A stretch of DNA of 64,000 nt from Hyphomicrobiales bacterium. GTDB lineage: Bacteria > Pseudomonadota > Alphaproteobacteria > MED-G09. The DNA lies in assembly GCA_028339975.1 (NCBI GenBank), contig JAOLDG010000004.1, forward strand, positions 91,029 through 155,028, given 5' to 3'. The position numbers and the translations under genes were made by a program. This document shows positions 19,515 to 29,726 of the stretch, in pieces. The notes under the pieces are model-generated. The model did no database searches. It was not told the origin of the DNA and saw nothing but the letters and a program-made list of their open reading frames with translations. Position 1 is the stretch's first letter, and each line of letters opens with the position of its first letter.

Positions 19515-21256
19515 ATTAATACCTTACCTTCATCACCAACTTCCATATCAATACCATCATCATTAAATAACATCTCGTTATGTGCAGCTCCAGAAGGAAT
19601 CATTGGATAACAATTTTCATCCTTATCAACTACGCAATCAAATAAAACAGGTAAATCTGAATCGAGCATTTCATTTATTTTAGCGTCTAATTCATCGGGA
19701 GTTTGAGCTCTCACACCATGAGCCCCATAAGCCTCAGCTAATTTAACGAAATCAGGAAGGGATTCGCTATATGAATGTGAATACCTTCCGCCATGAAGAA
19801 GTTCCTGCCACTGCCTTACCATCCCCATATACTGATTATTTATTATAAAAACTTTAACGGGAAGCTTGTGTTGTACTGCAGTAGAAAGCTCCTGCATATT
19901 CATAAGGATTGACGCTTCACCGGCAATATCAATAACAGTTGCTTTTGGAAAAGCTACTTGAGTTCCAATAGCCGCGGGCAATCCATAACCCATTGTACCT
20001 AAGCCACCAGAGGTCATCCATCTGTTTGGTTCAACAAAATGATAGTGTTGGGCTGCCCACATTTGATGTTGTCCAACCTCAGTGGATATATAAGTGTCTT
20101 TATTTTTTGTTAATTCGTATAAGCGCTCAATTGCATACTGAGGTTTAATAGTCTTCTTAGATTTAGAGTAGCTTAGGGATTTCTTCTTTCGCCATTCATT
20201 AATTTGATCCCACCACTTCAGTGTATTAATTTTCAACCCTTTTGATTTCCAAAGAATAAGAATATTCTCTAAGACATGAGCACAATCTCCTATTACAGAA
20301 ACATCAACATCAATTGTTTTGTTAATTGATGTAGGATCAATATCAATATGAATTTTTTTTGAATTAGGAGAAAAAGCATCTAGCCGACCAGTCACCCTAT
20401 CGTCAAATCTTGCTCCAACGTTAATTATCAGATCACAGCCATGCATAGCCATATTTGCTTCGTATGTCCCGTGCATCCCAAGCATACCTAGCCACTTTTC
20501 ATCATCTGCGGGAAAAGCGCCTAACCCCATTAATGTTGAGGTAATTGGAAAGCCAGTTGCAGAAACAAGCTCCCTAAGAAGGTGACTTGCTTCTGGACCA
20601 GAATTAATAACACCTCCTCCAGTATAAAAAACTGGATTTTTAGCTTTAGACATTAACTCAACAGCTTCCTCAATTTCAGAAATCTCAGGTTTAACAACCG
20701 GCTTATAGCTAGGGTGCTCAACCTCATCCTTTGAACAGTATTCAGCATCTGCAAACTGAACATCTTTAGGAACATCTATTAAAACAGGACCTGGTCTTCC
20801 AGTTGTTGCAACTAAAAAAGCCAAATGTATTGTTTTTGCAAGATCTTCTGGGCGCCTAACTAACCAATTATGTTTGGTGCAAGGCCTCGTTATTCCGACA
20901 GTATCACTCTCTTGGAAGGCGTCAGTTCCAATAAGGTGACTTGGCACTTGACCGGAAATACAAACAAGAGGAATCGAATCCATAAGTGCATCTGTTAATC
21001 CTGTCACAGCATTAGTTGCACCCGGACCTGAGGTAACTAAAACAACACCGGGCTTTCCTGAAGAACGAGCATAACCCTCAGCTGCGTGAACAGCCCCTTG
21101 CTCATGTCGAACTAATATGTGCTCAGGAGAGTCATCGCTCTTAAATAATTCGTCATATAATGGCAAAACTGCTCCACCAGGGTATCCAAAGATATGATCA
21201 ACACCATGCTCCTTCAACGCCTTAACAATTACTTCAGCACCAGTCATTTTGGTCAT
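19511..21256 (-). CDS. ilvB: Acetolactate synthase large subunit
   Basis: 581 residues of TPP enzyme. It condenses two pyruvates, or pyruvate with 2-oxobutyrate. The catalytic Glu is Glu52 in VRHEQGAVHAAEGYAR. A central FAD-binding domain follows. The TPP/Mg block is IDIAGEASILMNMQEL plus NNQYMGMVRQWQ. An AAGGA box precedes the ATG, and a good sigma70-type promoter lies about 65-90 bp upstream. It heads ilvB-ilvH-ilvC. Confidence 0.97.
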   Translation of the reverse strand: MTKMTGAEVIVKALKEHGVDHIFGYPGGAVLPLYDELFKSDDSPEHILVRHEQGAVHAAEGYARSSGKPGVVLVTSGPGATNAVTGLTDALMDSIPLVCISGQVPSHLIGTDAFQESDTVGITRPCTKHNWLVRRPEDLAKTIHLAFLVATTGRPGPVLIDVPKDVQFADAEYCSKDEVEHPSYKPVVKPEISEIEEAVELMSKAKNPVFYTGGGVINSGPEASHLLRELVSATGFPITSTLMGLGAFPADDEKWLGMLGMHGTYEANMAMHGCDLIINVGARFDDRVTGRLDAFSPNSKKIHIDIDPTSINKTIDVDVSVIGDCAHVLENILILWKSKGLKINTLKWWDQINEWRKKKSLSYSKSKKTIKPQYAIERLYELTKNKDTYISTEVGQHQMWAAQHYHFVEPNRWMTSGGLGTMGYGLPAAIGTQVAFPKATVIDIAGEASILMNMQELSTAVQHKLPVKVFIINNQYMGMVRQWQELLHGGRYSHSYSESLPDFVKLAEAYGAHGVRAQTPDELDAKINEMLDSDLPVLFDCVVDKDENCYPMIPSGAAHNEMLFNDDGIDMEVGDEGKVLI

Positions 21257-21318
21257 TTAAATTCCTTAAAATTAAAAAAAATTAACAATAGATTAACAAA
21301 AATATTAAAATATGCTGA

Positions 21319-21347
21319 AAATTAGCCACTTCTATTGAAAAGGTCAA
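21319..21347 (-). promoter_or_regulatory. Candidate promoter of ilvBHC
   Basis: The transcribed strand reads TTGACC (21347-21342), a 17-nt spacer and TAATTT (21324-21319), a sound housekeeping promoter. Transcription would begin about 55 nt before the ilvB ATG. I found no leader peptide in that short untranslated region, unlike at leuA. The -35 lies right at the 3' end of miaA. Confidence 0.6.
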
Positions 21348-21354
21348 TATTTTT

Positions 21355-22266
21355 TTATAATTTTTTTATAATATCATCTATATTTTTATCTGAATATTGC
21401 GCATTTACCTTATTCCACGTAATCATCTGATTATTTATCCATGTCGATTGGCGTTTAGCATATTGGTGAGTTTTAAATTTGATAAGCTTGGAAGCTTCCT
21501 CAATTAAAGATTCCCCCTTTATTAAAGAAAGTATTTCGTCAACACCAATGGCTTTCATTATGGGTGAGTCTTTCAAGTAATTTTTTTTTCTTAATTCATC
21601 AACCTCATCAATAACCCCATCGTCAAACATCTTATCGATTCTTAAATCACATCGATTATATATCCATTCTCTATCAGCCTCGATTCTGAAATTTACTGTT
21701 TGTCCTTCCAGATGCTTTTCTCTTTTCATCTCCCAGTAATCAGAAATTCTTTTTTTTGTACCTCTAAAGACCTCAAGAGCTCTAATAATTCTCTGCTTAT
21801 CATTGGGATTAATTTTCTCAGATGCAGGGAAATCTATTTTTTGTAAATCCTTATAAAGAAAATCAAGGCCTTCTTCTGAGGCTAATGCATTTAAATCTTC
21901 TCTTATCGAATAATCAATATCGGGTATTGGCGATAAACCATCTGTAATTGCCTTAAAATAAAAACCTGTTCCACCTACGATTATTGGAGTTTTATTTTTT
22001 TTGATAATATTTTTACACAGTGTTGTCGTTTCCTCGACCCACTTTCCAACCGACCATTTAGCATCTCCACTTAATAATCCATAGAAATGGTGCTTAGCTT
22101 TTTCTTTTTCAACAAGAGGCCTTGCTGTTAGAATTCTTAAATCTTTATATAGTTGAATAGAATCTGCATTAATAATCTCGGAGCTTATTTTTTCCGCAAT
22201 CCCTGATGCTAGTGAAGATTTTCCACTAGCAGTTGGACCAGATATTAAAATAATTTTACTTTTCAT
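21355..22266 (-). CDS. miaA: tRNA dimethylallyltransferase
   Basis: 303 residues from ATG 22266. It adds an isopentenyl group to A37 of tRNAs reading UNN codons. The P-loop is GPTASGKS (10-17), then DSIQLY (35-40), RIIRALEVFRGT and the C-terminal ATRQ-like QYAKRQSTW block. A longer frame would begin at GTG 22281; the family normally begins just before the ILISGP strand, so I prefer the ATG, though neither start has a clear ribosome site. Divergent from the DUF1015 gene. Confidence 0.95.
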   Translation of the reverse strand: MKSKIILISGPTASGKSSLASGIAEKISSEIINADSIQLYKDLRILTARPLVEKEKAKHHFYGLLSGDAKWSVGKWVEETTTLCKNIIKKNKTPIIVGGTGFYFKAITDGLSPIPDIDYSIREDLNALASEEGLDFLYKDLQKIDFPASEKINPNDKQRIIRALEVFRGTKKRISDYWEMKREKHLEGQTVNFRIEADREWIYNRCDLRIDKMFDDGVIDEVDELRKKNYLKDSPIMKAIGVDEILSLIKGESLIEEASKLIKFKTHQYAKRQSTWINNQMITWNKVNAQYSDKNIDDIIKKL

Positions 22267-22384
22267 AAGGTTTAAATTCACAAACTTTTATTTTTACATA
22301 ATTAAAATATTATAAATTTATTATCCAACATTAATAATTAAATATGTTAATTAAAATGAATTAAATTTAAAAATAGGACCTCTA

Positions 22385-23623
22385 ATGCAACTTATTAAGC
22401 CATTCAAAGCCCTAAGACCTTCTTCAGAAAAAGCAAGTCAAGTTATTGCTCCACCCTATGATGTTTTAAACTCTGAAGAAGCCAGAAAAATGTCCTTAAA
22501 TAAACCTTATAGTTTTTTACATATTTCAAAGCCAGAAATCGACTTAGATCCAGAGGTTAAGCTAGATAGCCAAGAGGTTTACAAAAAAGGTTCCGAAAAT
22601 TTATTAAAAATGATAAATGACAAAACCTTAATTCAAGAAGAAACTAACGCAATATATATATATGAAATTACACTTAATGGAACAACGCAAACTGGAATTG
22701 CATGCGTGGCTTCAGTTGAGGCTTATCAGAAAAATAAAATCAAAAAACATGAATTTACTAAGCCTGTAAAAGAGGATGATAGAGTAAAAAATATAACTGA
22801 GCTAAAAGCTCAAACTGGACCAGTTCTTTTAGCATATCAAAATACCTCAATAATTTCAGCCCTTTTGAATAAAACTAAAGAAAGAAAATCTCTTTACAGT
22901 GTTGATGCTCCAGATGGCTCAAAACATAAAATATGGTTAGTTAATGAAGAGCATATAATTGATCCAATTTTAAAAGAAATTAATTCAATGGAGTCTCTAT
23001 TTATTGCTGATGGGCATCACAGGTCAGCGGCCGCAGCTAGAGTTCAAGAAAAAATGTCAAAAGATAATCAAAATCATACTGGTGAAGAAGATTATAATTT
23101 TTTTCTTTCGGTTGCCTTTCCACATTCAGAAATGACTATTCTCGATTACAATCGAATAATTAAAGAATTAAACAAACATTCAAAAATTGATTTAATCGCG
23201 CTCATTGAATCAAATTTTGAGATAGATAAACATCAAGGTCAATATAAGCCAACTCAAAAAGGTCAGTTTGGTATGTACCTAGAAAAGGAATGGTATAGCC
23301 TAAAGATTAAAGGTGAGAAAATTGATACTAACGATCCTGTTAAGTCCCTAGATGTATCAATCCTTCATGATTTCTTAATTGAACCTATTTTAGGAATCGA
23401 AGATGAGAGAACAGATCAAAGAATAGATTTTGTTGGTGGGGCAAGAGGTCTGGGCGAGCTTGAAAAAAGAGTTAACGATGGAAACTTTGAAATTGCATTC
23501 TCTCTTTTCCCAACTCCAATAGAGGCTCTCATAGATGTTGCAAATGCTAATAAAGTTATGCCACCAAAATCTACTTGGTTCGAACCAAAATTATTAGACG
23601 GTCTTTTATCACATAAAATCTAG
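22385..23623 (+). CDS. DUF1015 family protein
   Basis: 412 residues. Hallmarks are the N-terminal IKPFKALRP and APPYDVL (22-28) and the central ADGHHRSAAAARV motif typical of DUF1015. The family is widespread in bacteria and often sits near serine synthesis genes; its biochemical role is not established to my knowledge. AGGA lies a few bases before the ATG. The gene is convergent with degP, with five bases between stops. Confidence 0.88.
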   Translation: MQLIKPFKALRPSSEKASQVIAPPYDVLNSEEARKMSLNKPYSFLHISKPEIDLDPEVKLDSQEVYKKGSENLLKMINDKTLIQEETNAIYIYEITLNGTTQTGIACVASVEAYQKNKIKKHEFTKPVKEDDRVKNITELKAQTGPVLLAYQNTSIISALLNKTKERKSLYSVDAPDGSKHKIWLVNEEHIIDPILKEINSMESLFIADGHHRSAAAARVQEKMSKDNQNHTGEEDYNFFLSVAFPHSEMTILDYNRIIKELNKHSKIDLIALIESNFEIDKHQGQYKPTQKGQFGMYLEKEWYSLKIKGEKIDTNDPVKSLDVSILHDFLIEPILGIEDERTDQRIDFVGGARGLGELEKRVNDGNFEIAFSLFPTPIEALIDVANANKVMPPKSTWFEPKLLDGLLSHKI

Positions 23624-23628
23624 AGCTT

Positions 23629-25095
23629 TTAGTTTGATTTTTCTAGATCAAATGATAAAGCAACTAAAGAAACCAACCCAAGCTCAGGGCGCCAAACTCT
23701 GAGTAATATTCTCTCATCGCCAGCCTTTTTTCTTTCCATAAGAAGTTCATAAACTTGATTTGAGTCTTTGGCTTTAACAGTGGATTGAAGGGTTACATTT
23801 CCAGAAATCCTTTGATGGGTCAAACTAACAATGACGCTTCCTTTGGTGATTTTCTTTGAAAAAGCTTCTGATTCTTCATCAACTTCTAAAACTGCAACAC
23901 CTTTAAGAGATTGTGGTATTCGATTTTCTCTTTTAAAATCATCAGTTAAATCACTTAACCCTAAGCCTAATATTTTTTTAATGTTACCAGAAGGCTTTGA
24001 TTCTAATGAGCTCTCATTTCCTTCAAGTCTTCCTATCTTAACCTTTAAATCAATTATTTTACCAAAACGAATAACTTTAATTTTAATATTTTTACCAATA
24101 TCAGTATTAGCTACTTTTGTTGTTAGGTCTCTCATGTCGTTAATATCTTCTTTATTATAAGAGATAATAACATCACCTTCTTCAATACCAGCTTTATCAG
24201 CTGGTCCATTTTCTGCAACTTTCTGAATTAACGCACCTCTGGCTTCCTCGAGGTCCATGTCTTTTGCTAATTCCTCAGTTACATTTTGAATCATTACACC
24301 AAGCCATCCCCTTCTTGTTTCACCATAATCTTTTAGTTGCTCAATTACAGGCACAACAAGTTCTGAAGGTATTGAAAAACCTATACCGACTGAACCTCCG
24401 GACTGGGAATATATCATTGTGTTAACGCCTATGACTTCTCCATCCATATTAAATAATGGGCCACCAGAATTACCTTTATTGATAGGCGCGTCTGTTTGAA
24501 TAAAGCGATCATATGGACCGGAACGAATATCTCGTCCTAAAGCAGATATAATTCCTGCTGTAACAGTTCCTCCTAAACCAAAAGGATTTCCTATTGCCAC
24601 TACCCATTCACCGACCCTTGATTCTTTACTATTTCCAAACTTAACAAAAGGGAATTCCTGTTTAGAATCTATTTTTAATAACGCTAAATCCATTCTTGGG
24701 TCCAGCCCAATTACTTCCGCATCATAAACCTCATCATTACTCAAGGTCACTTTTATGGTATCAGCATCTTCGACAACATGATTATTTGTAACAATGAATC
24801 CATCGCTTGAAATTATAAAACCTGATCCACCAGTTCTTTGAGGAGCTCTCTTTCGAGGCTGCTGAGGAAACATATCTCTAAATCTTTCAAAAAACTCATC
24901 CTGATCTTTATTTGGTCTAGCTCTATTGGATTCTTCTTTTTCTTTAACCTTCTTTACAACTGCAACATTAACAACTGAAGATGAATTCTCTTCAGCAAGA
25001 TCTGTAAAATCAGGCAATAACCCAAGTGCAGGAGTACTTATGAATAAAAACACATGTAGAAAAGATACAAGAGCAATAGATTTAAGTTTTTTCAT
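23629..25095 (-). CDS. degP: Periplasmic serine protease/chaperone, Do (DegP/HtrA) family
   Basis: 488 residues. A signal peptide of about 25 residues (ending PALG) precedes a trypsin-like domain with the triad His106 (TNNHVVED), Asp136 (RMDLALLK) and Ser210 (KGNSGGPLF). PDZ1 starts near 265 (RRGWLGVMIQ) and a second PDZ lies near 375-475. A Gln/Pro/Arg-rich LA-loop (about 50-90) resembles DegP more than DegS. It degrades or refolds damaged envelope proteins. Eight bp after hflC on the same strand, it makes an hflK-hflC-degP membrane quality-control operon. Confidence 0.94.
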   Translation of the reverse strand: MKKLKSIALVSFLHVFLFISTPALGLLPDFTDLAEENSSSVVNVAVVKKVKEKEESNRARPNKDQDEFFERFRDMFPQQPRKRAPQRTGGSGFIISSDGFIVTNNHVVEDADTIKVTLSNDEVYDAEVIGLDPRMDLALLKIDSKQEFPFVKFGNSKESRVGEWVVAIGNPFGLGGTVTAGIISALGRDIRSGPYDRFIQTDAPINKGNSGGPLFNMDGEVIGVNTMIYSQSGGSVGIGFSIPSELVVPVIEQLKDYGETRRGWLGVMIQNVTEELAKDMDLEEARGALIQKVAENGPADKAGIEEGDVIISYNKEDINDMRDLTTKVANTDIGKNIKIKVIRFGKIIDLKVKIGRLEGNESSLESKPSGNIKKILGLGLSDLTDDFKRENRIPQSLKGVAVLEVDEESEAFSKKITKGSVIVSLTHQRISGNVTLQSTVKAKDSNQVYELLMERKKAGDERILLRVWRPELGLVSLVALSFDLEKSN

Positions 25096-25103
25096 ATTCT
25101 CTA

Positions 25104-26087
25104 TTACTTTTCGCTAGATAAATCAGGACACAAAGCATCTCTTAATCTGTTATTATTATTGATAAGCTTAATAAGCTTTTTACTATTCTCACTCAACTTT
25201 TCAGTTGAATTAGTGACAATAGAGGAGGCGTTGGGATTATTAAGAAATTTAAAAAACTCGCTATCAGGAGATAGGACAATTGTTGTTTCATCATCTAAAG
25301 CATTTTCATAAGACATCATGGACCTATAAAAAGCAAAAAAGTCTTTATCCAAACCGTATGCAGATGCAAATATTCTATTCCTACATGCATCACCAATACC
25401 TCGGTTAATTTCAGCATCACGAGTGGCTTCTGAAAGTAAAACAGTAACTGTTTTTTCAGCCTCTGCTCTAATTCCCCTTGATATCTCTTGACCCTTTCCT
25501 CTAAACTCCGCAGCTTCTTGCTGTCTTTCTGTTTGCATTCTTCTATAGATAGCCTGACTATTTGCATCAGGTAAATCAGCTCTTTTAATTTTTACATCAA
25601 CAATGTTAATACCAAGACCAAGAGATTCTTCATTTGCTCTTTCGGTAATTTGCTTCATAAGATCGTCTCTATTATCCCTTACAACCGTAACAAACTCTTC
25701 TGCGCCAAGAATGGATCTTAAGCTTGATGAAACAATAGCTTGTAACCTAGATCTTGCTATTCTTTCATCTCTTACACTTATGTAAAATTGAAGAGGGTCA
25801 ACTATTTTCCAACGAGTAAAGGAATCAACAACTAATCTTTTTTGATCGGCAGCAATTACTTCTTCCGCAGGAGAGTCTAGAGCTAAAATTCTTTTGTCTA
25901 AATATTTAACCTGTTGAATGAAAGGCATTTTTACTTTCAAGCCAGGCTCGGTTATTGGCGCACCAACTGGTCTACCAAACTGAAGAACTATTGCTTGACG
26001 CGTTTCATGGACTGAAAAAAAAGTATTAAAAACTAACAATACAAATATTCCGACAAAAACAACTAAGGCTGTTTGTTTAATACTCAT
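25104..26087 (-). CDS. hflC: FtsH modulator HflC (SPFH/band 7 protein)
   Basis: 327 residues. One N-terminal membrane helix (about 6-26) is followed by an SPFH domain starting VHETRQAIVLQFGRP and a long coiled-coil rich in Glu/Arg/Ala (QTERQQEAAEFRGKG). With HflK it forms the large periplasmic cage that regulates the FtsH protease. Its ATG shares one base with the hflK stop (TAATG), so the pair is coupled. The Ser/Asn-rich tail from about 275 is longer than usual. Confidence 0.95.
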   Translation of the reverse strand: MSIKQTALVVFVGIFVLLVFNTFFSVHETRQAIVLQFGRPVGAPITEPGLKVKMPFIQQVKYLDKRILALDSPAEEVIAADQKRLVVDSFTRWKIVDPLQFYISVRDERIARSRLQAIVSSSLRSILGAEEFVTVVRDNRDDLMKQITERANEESLGLGINIVDVKIKRADLPDANSQAIYRRMQTERQQEAAEFRGKGQEISRGIRAEAEKTVTVLLSEATRDAEINRGIGDACRNRIFASAYGLDKDFFAFYRSMMSYENALDDETTIVLSPDSEFFKFLNNPNASSIVTNSTEKLSENSKKLIKLINNNNRLRDALCPDLSSEK

Positions 26088-27181
26088 TATCTTCTACCTT
26101 TTTTATTTATCTCGTTCAATGGAAGGTATGGCACAATACCCTGCCCACCTAAAGAATCATTATCAACAATAATTTTATTCATATTTCCAAAAACTTTTTC
26201 CATTGTCTCTAAAAACATTCTTTGTCGTGTAACGTCTTTTGCTTGAATATATTCCGAGTAAATAGAAACAAATCGAGTTGCTTGACCTTCAGCCTCCGCA
26301 ACAGTTTGAGATTGGTAAGCTTCAGATTCTCTTAAAATTTTAGATGCTTCACCTTGAGCCTCTGGAACAATTTTATTTGAGTATGCGTTTGCTTCATTCC
26401 TTGCCCTTTCTTGGTCTGCTCTTGCAGCTTGAACATCTCTAAAAGAATCAATTACTGCTGAAGGGGGATCTACTTTTTGCATTTTAACTTCACTAACTTG
26501 AATTCCTGAACCATAGGAATCTAAAGTTGACTGCATTAAAGCCCTGACATCATTCTCTGTCTTTTGACGTGCTCCAGTAAGAATTGGTTGAATATCAGAA
26601 TTCCCAACAATTTCTCTCATTGCACTCTCTGAAACCGCCTTGATAGTTCTCTCAGGGAATTGTATTTTAAATAAGAAAGCTCCGGCATCTTTAATTACCC
26701 AAAAAACAGAAAAATCAATATCAACAATGTTTTCATCGCCGGTCAGCATCAGGCTTTCCTCGGGAACATCTCTAAGGGATCTTGAGGGATTAGAAAAACC
26801 AGATCCGTTTGGACCTCTCATGCCTATGTCTATTCTATTTACAGTTGTAACTTTTGGAGTAAGAGCCGTTTCAATGGGAAATGGAAGATGATAATGAAGG
26901 CCTGGTCCAGTTTGACTGGTAAATTTTCCAAATCGTAAAACTACACCTTGTTCGTCAGCATTTACTCTATAAATGCCACTTAAAGACCACAAACCAAAAA
27001 GTATAAGAAGTATAGCGAAAAAACCTCTCCAGCCTCTTCCGCCACCTGGAAGGAATTTACTTAATAGTTTTTGAAATCCATTAAAGACATTATCAAAATC
27101 TTGACCAGGGTTATTTTTGCCCCAAGGATTCTGATTATTGTCATTCCAACCGTTATTTTTATTAATAATATTTTGTTTCAT
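26087..27181 (-). CDS. hflK: FtsH modulator HflK (SPFH/band 7 protein)
   Basis: 364 residues. An Asn/Gly-rich cytoplasmic N-terminus (NNGWNDNNQNPWGKNNPG) is typical of HflK. A membrane helix lies at about 53-70, then the SPFH domain (VNADEQGVVLRFGKF) and a coiled-coil with ARADQERARNEANAYSN. It is the partner of HflC in the FtsH-controlling complex. Divergent from mrp across 96 bp. Confidence 0.95.
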   Translation of the reverse strand: MKQNIINKNNGWNDNNQNPWGKNNPGQDFDNVFNGFQKLLSKFLPGGGRGWRGFFAILLILFGLWSLSGIYRVNADEQGVVLRFGKFTSQTGPGLHYHLPFPIETALTPKVTTVNRIDIGMRGPNGSGFSNPSRSLRDVPEESLMLTGDENIVDIDFSVFWVIKDAGAFLFKIQFPERTIKAVSESAMREIVGNSDIQPILTGARQKTENDVRALMQSTLDSYGSGIQVSEVKMQKVDPPSAVIDSFRDVQAARADQERARNEANAYSNKIVPEAQGEASKILRESEAYQSQTVAEAEGQATRFVSIYSEYIQAKDVTRQRMFLETMEKVFGNMNKIIVDNDSLGGQGIVPYLPLNEINKKGRR

Positions 27182-27277
27182 TTTTTTACTTTCTATTTCC
27201 TCTATTTGTCCTTATATGCCATCTTCAACCCATGAGTAAACGAAATTCAACAACATTAACGAAATTTAATTAATTCG

Positions 27278-28336
27278 ATGACAAATATTACACAGGAAAT
27301 GATTGAAGATGAATTAGCTAAAATAACTTTAGGTAATAAAAAAAGTATACTCGAGGCAAATATAGTAGAAGGAATTAGCCACAAAGATGGTCATATACAA
27401 ATTTCTCTATACGCCAATAAAAGCAACATAGAAGAAATTGAAAAAATTGGAAAAATCATAGAAAAAAAATTTACTACCATAAAGGGTGTAATGAGTATTA
27501 CTGCTGTTCTAACAAATGAACCGACAAAAGAAGAAAAATCAAAAAAATTATCGAAAGATAAATCTGTTAATAAAATCGAAGGTGTAAAAAATATTATTGC
27601 AATAGCCAGCGGTAAAGGCGGAGTTGGGAAATCAACTGTATCAATTAATTTAGCCTCTGCATTTTCATTAATCGGTAAGAAGGTTGGAATATTAGATGCG
27701 GATATTCATGGTCCATCCATCCCTCATATGCTTGGCTTAAAAGGAAAGCCAGAATTAAATAGTAAAAAAAAAATAGTACCATTTGAATTTAGAGGTATGA
27801 AAGTTATGTCTATTGGTTTCTTGGTTGATGAGGATCAGCCTGTAGTTTGGAGAGGACCGATGGTTCACTCTGCAATAAAACAGATGGCCACTGATACAGA
27901 TTGGGGTGATTTAGATATTTTAATTATAGATATGCCGCCAGGAACAGGTGATGCTCAAATAACTGTATCTCAGCACCTTCCTTTAAATGGCGCGATAATT
28001 GTATCAACACCTCAGCCAGTAGCTCTGAACGACGCTATTAAGGCGATAGGTATGTTTAAAAAGGTAAATATTGATATTCTTGGAATAATTGAAAATATGT
28101 CTTACTTGCTTCTTGCTGACGGCACAAAAGAAAATATATTTGGAGAAAACGGTGCAAAAGAAATGTCAAAAAATTTAAATATTAAATTCATAAATGAAAT
28201 TCCTTTAGATAAAAAGATAAGAGAGAGTTCTGATAATGGAGTTCCCTTTGTCTTTACTGAATTAAAAGGTCAAATTAATGAGATTTTCACCTCATCAGCT
28301 AAAAAGATTGAAAAAATTTTAGAAAGCAAACTTTAA
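27278..28336 (+). CDS. mrp: Mrp/NBP35 (ApbC) family iron-sulfur carrier ATPase
   Basis: 352 residues. An N-terminal MIP18/DUF59 domain (about 5-85) is joined by a Lys-rich linker to a deviant Walker ATPase (SGKGGVGKST, 111-120) with IIDMPPGTGDAQ. It carries or assembles Fe-S clusters. The usual CxxC near ENMSY is replaced by LLADGTKENIFG; alphaproteobacterial Mrp proteins commonly lack that pair. The start ATG has no clear Shine-Dalgarno site. Its stop overlaps the convergent folA stop by 4 bp. Confidence 0.93.
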   Translation: MTNITQEMIEDELAKITLGNKKSILEANIVEGISHKDGHIQISLYANKSNIEEIEKIGKIIEKKFTTIKGVMSITAVLTNEPTKEEKSKKLSKDKSVNKIEGVKNIIAIASGKGGVGKSTVSINLASAFSLIGKKVGILDADIHGPSIPHMLGLKGKPELNSKKKIVPFEFRGMKVMSIGFLVDEDQPVVWRGPMVHSAIKQMATDTDWGDLDILIIDMPPGTGDAQITVSQHLPLNGAIIVSTPQPVALNDAIKAIGMFKKVNIDILGIIENMSYLLLADGTKENIFGENGAKEMSKNLNIKFINEIPLDKKIRESSDNGVPFVFTELKGQINEIFTSSAKKIEKILESKL

Positions 28337-28845
28337 GCATTCTTTTTCTCATAAATTACAAGACGGTGTCTGCAACTATCGCCACTTGCTTGTGAAAATT
28401 TATTTTTAGAGATCTCATTATAGTTATTAAAATCTAGTTCCGGAAAGAAAACATCGCCATCTGGTGAGGAATCAACCTCAGTCAAGTATATTTTATGAGC
28501 ATCATTAATAAATGATTTAAAAATATACTCGCCACCTATTACCATGATTTCATCAACACCTCTTAACTCAGCACACTTATTAGCTTCAGATAATGCAGAT
28601 TTAATACCGCTACAAAGAATAACCCCCTCATGTATAATATTAGAGTTTCTGCTAACTACTATATTATCTCTTCCAGGAAGAGGCCTGCCTATTGATTCAA
28701 ACGTCTTCCTACCCATTATCATTGGTTTATTCATTGTGATATCTTTAAAGTTTGAGAGATCAGAAGGTAGATCCCAAGGCATGCTCCCTTTGTTTCCGAT
28801 AACATTATTTTTGGCAACAGCGACTATTAAACTAATTATTTTCAT
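28333..28845 (-). CDS. folA: Dihydrofolate reductase
   Basis: 170 residues. It reduces dihydrofolate to tetrahydrofolate with NADPH. Visible are SLIVAVAKNNVIG, the active-site MPWDLPSDL (Asp25) and the NADPH loop GRKTFESIGRPLPGR. It follows thyA by four bases, the usual pairing, since ThyA consumes methylene-THF and produces the dihydrofolate that FolA recycles. Convergent with mrp. Confidence 0.96.
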   Translation of the reverse strand: MKIISLIVAVAKNNVIGNKGSMPWDLPSDLSNFKDITMNKPMIMGRKTFESIGRPLPGRDNIVVSRNSNIIHEGVILCSGIKSALSEANKCAELRGVDEIMVIGGEYIFKSFINDAHKIYLTEVDSSPDGDVFFPELDFNNYNEISKNKFSQASGDSCRHRLVIYEKKNA

Positions 28846-28849
28846 ATAC

Positions 28850-29644
28850 TTAAACTGCTATGGGCGCTGATATGTGAGGATGTGAAATATAATCCTTTAA
28901 GATAAAGTCATTGTATTCAAAACCAAAAATTGAGTCTGGATTTGAATTTATTTTCATTTTTGGTATTTTTTTGAAATCTCTGCCTAGCTGCTCTCTGGCT
29001 TGATCAAAATGGTTAGAATATAAATGAGCATCACCAAAAGTATGAACAAATTCTCCTACCTCGAGATCAGTTATTTTTGCAATCATCATTGTTAAGAGAG
29101 CGTAAGAAGCAATATTGAACGGCACTCCAAGGAAAATATCAGCGGAACGTTGGTAAAGCTGACATGACAAAGAGCCTTTAGATACATAAAACTGAAAAAG
29201 GCAATGACACGGTGGTAAGGCCATTTTCTCAACATCTGCAGGATTCCATGCCGTAACAATTAACCTTCTCGAATCAGGGTTAGATTTAATCTGATTTATA
29301 AGGTTGGCAATTTGGTCGATAGTACCCCCATCTTGAGTTGGCCAAGAGCGCCATTGATGCCCATAAACTGGTCCAAGCTCTCCATTCTCATCTGCCCATT
29401 CATCCCAAATACTAACACCATTTTCCTTTAAATAGCGTATATTTGTTTCACCTTTTAAAAACCATAATAGTTCATAAATTATTGATTTTAAATGAACTTT
29501 TTTTGTTGTTAATAAAGGAAATCCAGCCTTAAGATCAAATCTAAGCTGATGACCAAAAACAGAACGTGTACCAGTTCCAGTCCTGTCGTCTTTGTCAGAA
29601 CCGTTATCCAAAACATGTTTTAATAAATTATGATATTGCTTCAA
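28850..29644 (-). CDS. thyA: Thymidylate synthase
   Basis: 264 residues. It makes dTMP from dUMP and methylene-THF. Arg21 (DDRTGTGT), Cys146 ([11 protein letters not shown]) and the [14 protein letters not shown] block are in canonical places. I place the start at TTG 29644, with GGAG six bases upstream; this gives [12 protein letters not shown], colinear with E. coli ThyA and the same total length. A frame starting four codons earlier would cover that box. Upstream lies the divergent tmRNA gene. Confidence 0.95.
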   Translation of the reverse strand: MKQYHNLLKHVLDNGSDKDDRTGTGTRSVFGHQLRFDLKAGFPLLTTKKVHLKSIIYELLWFLKGETNIRYLKENGVSIWDEWADENGELGPVYGHQWRSWPTQDGGTIDQIANLINQIKSNPDSRRLIVTAWNPADVEKMALPPCHCLFQFYVSKGSLSCQLYQRSADIFLGVPFNIASYALLTMMIAKITDLEVGEFVHTFGDAHLYSNHFDQAREQLGRDFKKIPKMKINSNPDSIFGFEYNDFILKDYISHPHISAPIAV

Positions 29645-29691
29645 AAAAATCTCCAATTATTACTTTTAATTCTAAACTATTTTTTTGTCTC

Positions 29692-29720
29692 TTCAAATTT
29701 TTATTAATCGAATGTATAAA
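29692..29720 (+). promoter_or_regulatory. Candidate ssrA promoter
   Basis: TTCAAA (29692-29697), a 17-nt spacer and TATAAA (29715-29720) lie just before the tmRNA acceptor piece and would start transcription near 29727. The -10 is good and the -35 weak. Position is the main support. Confidence 0.4.
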
Positions 29721-29726
29721 GGAAGT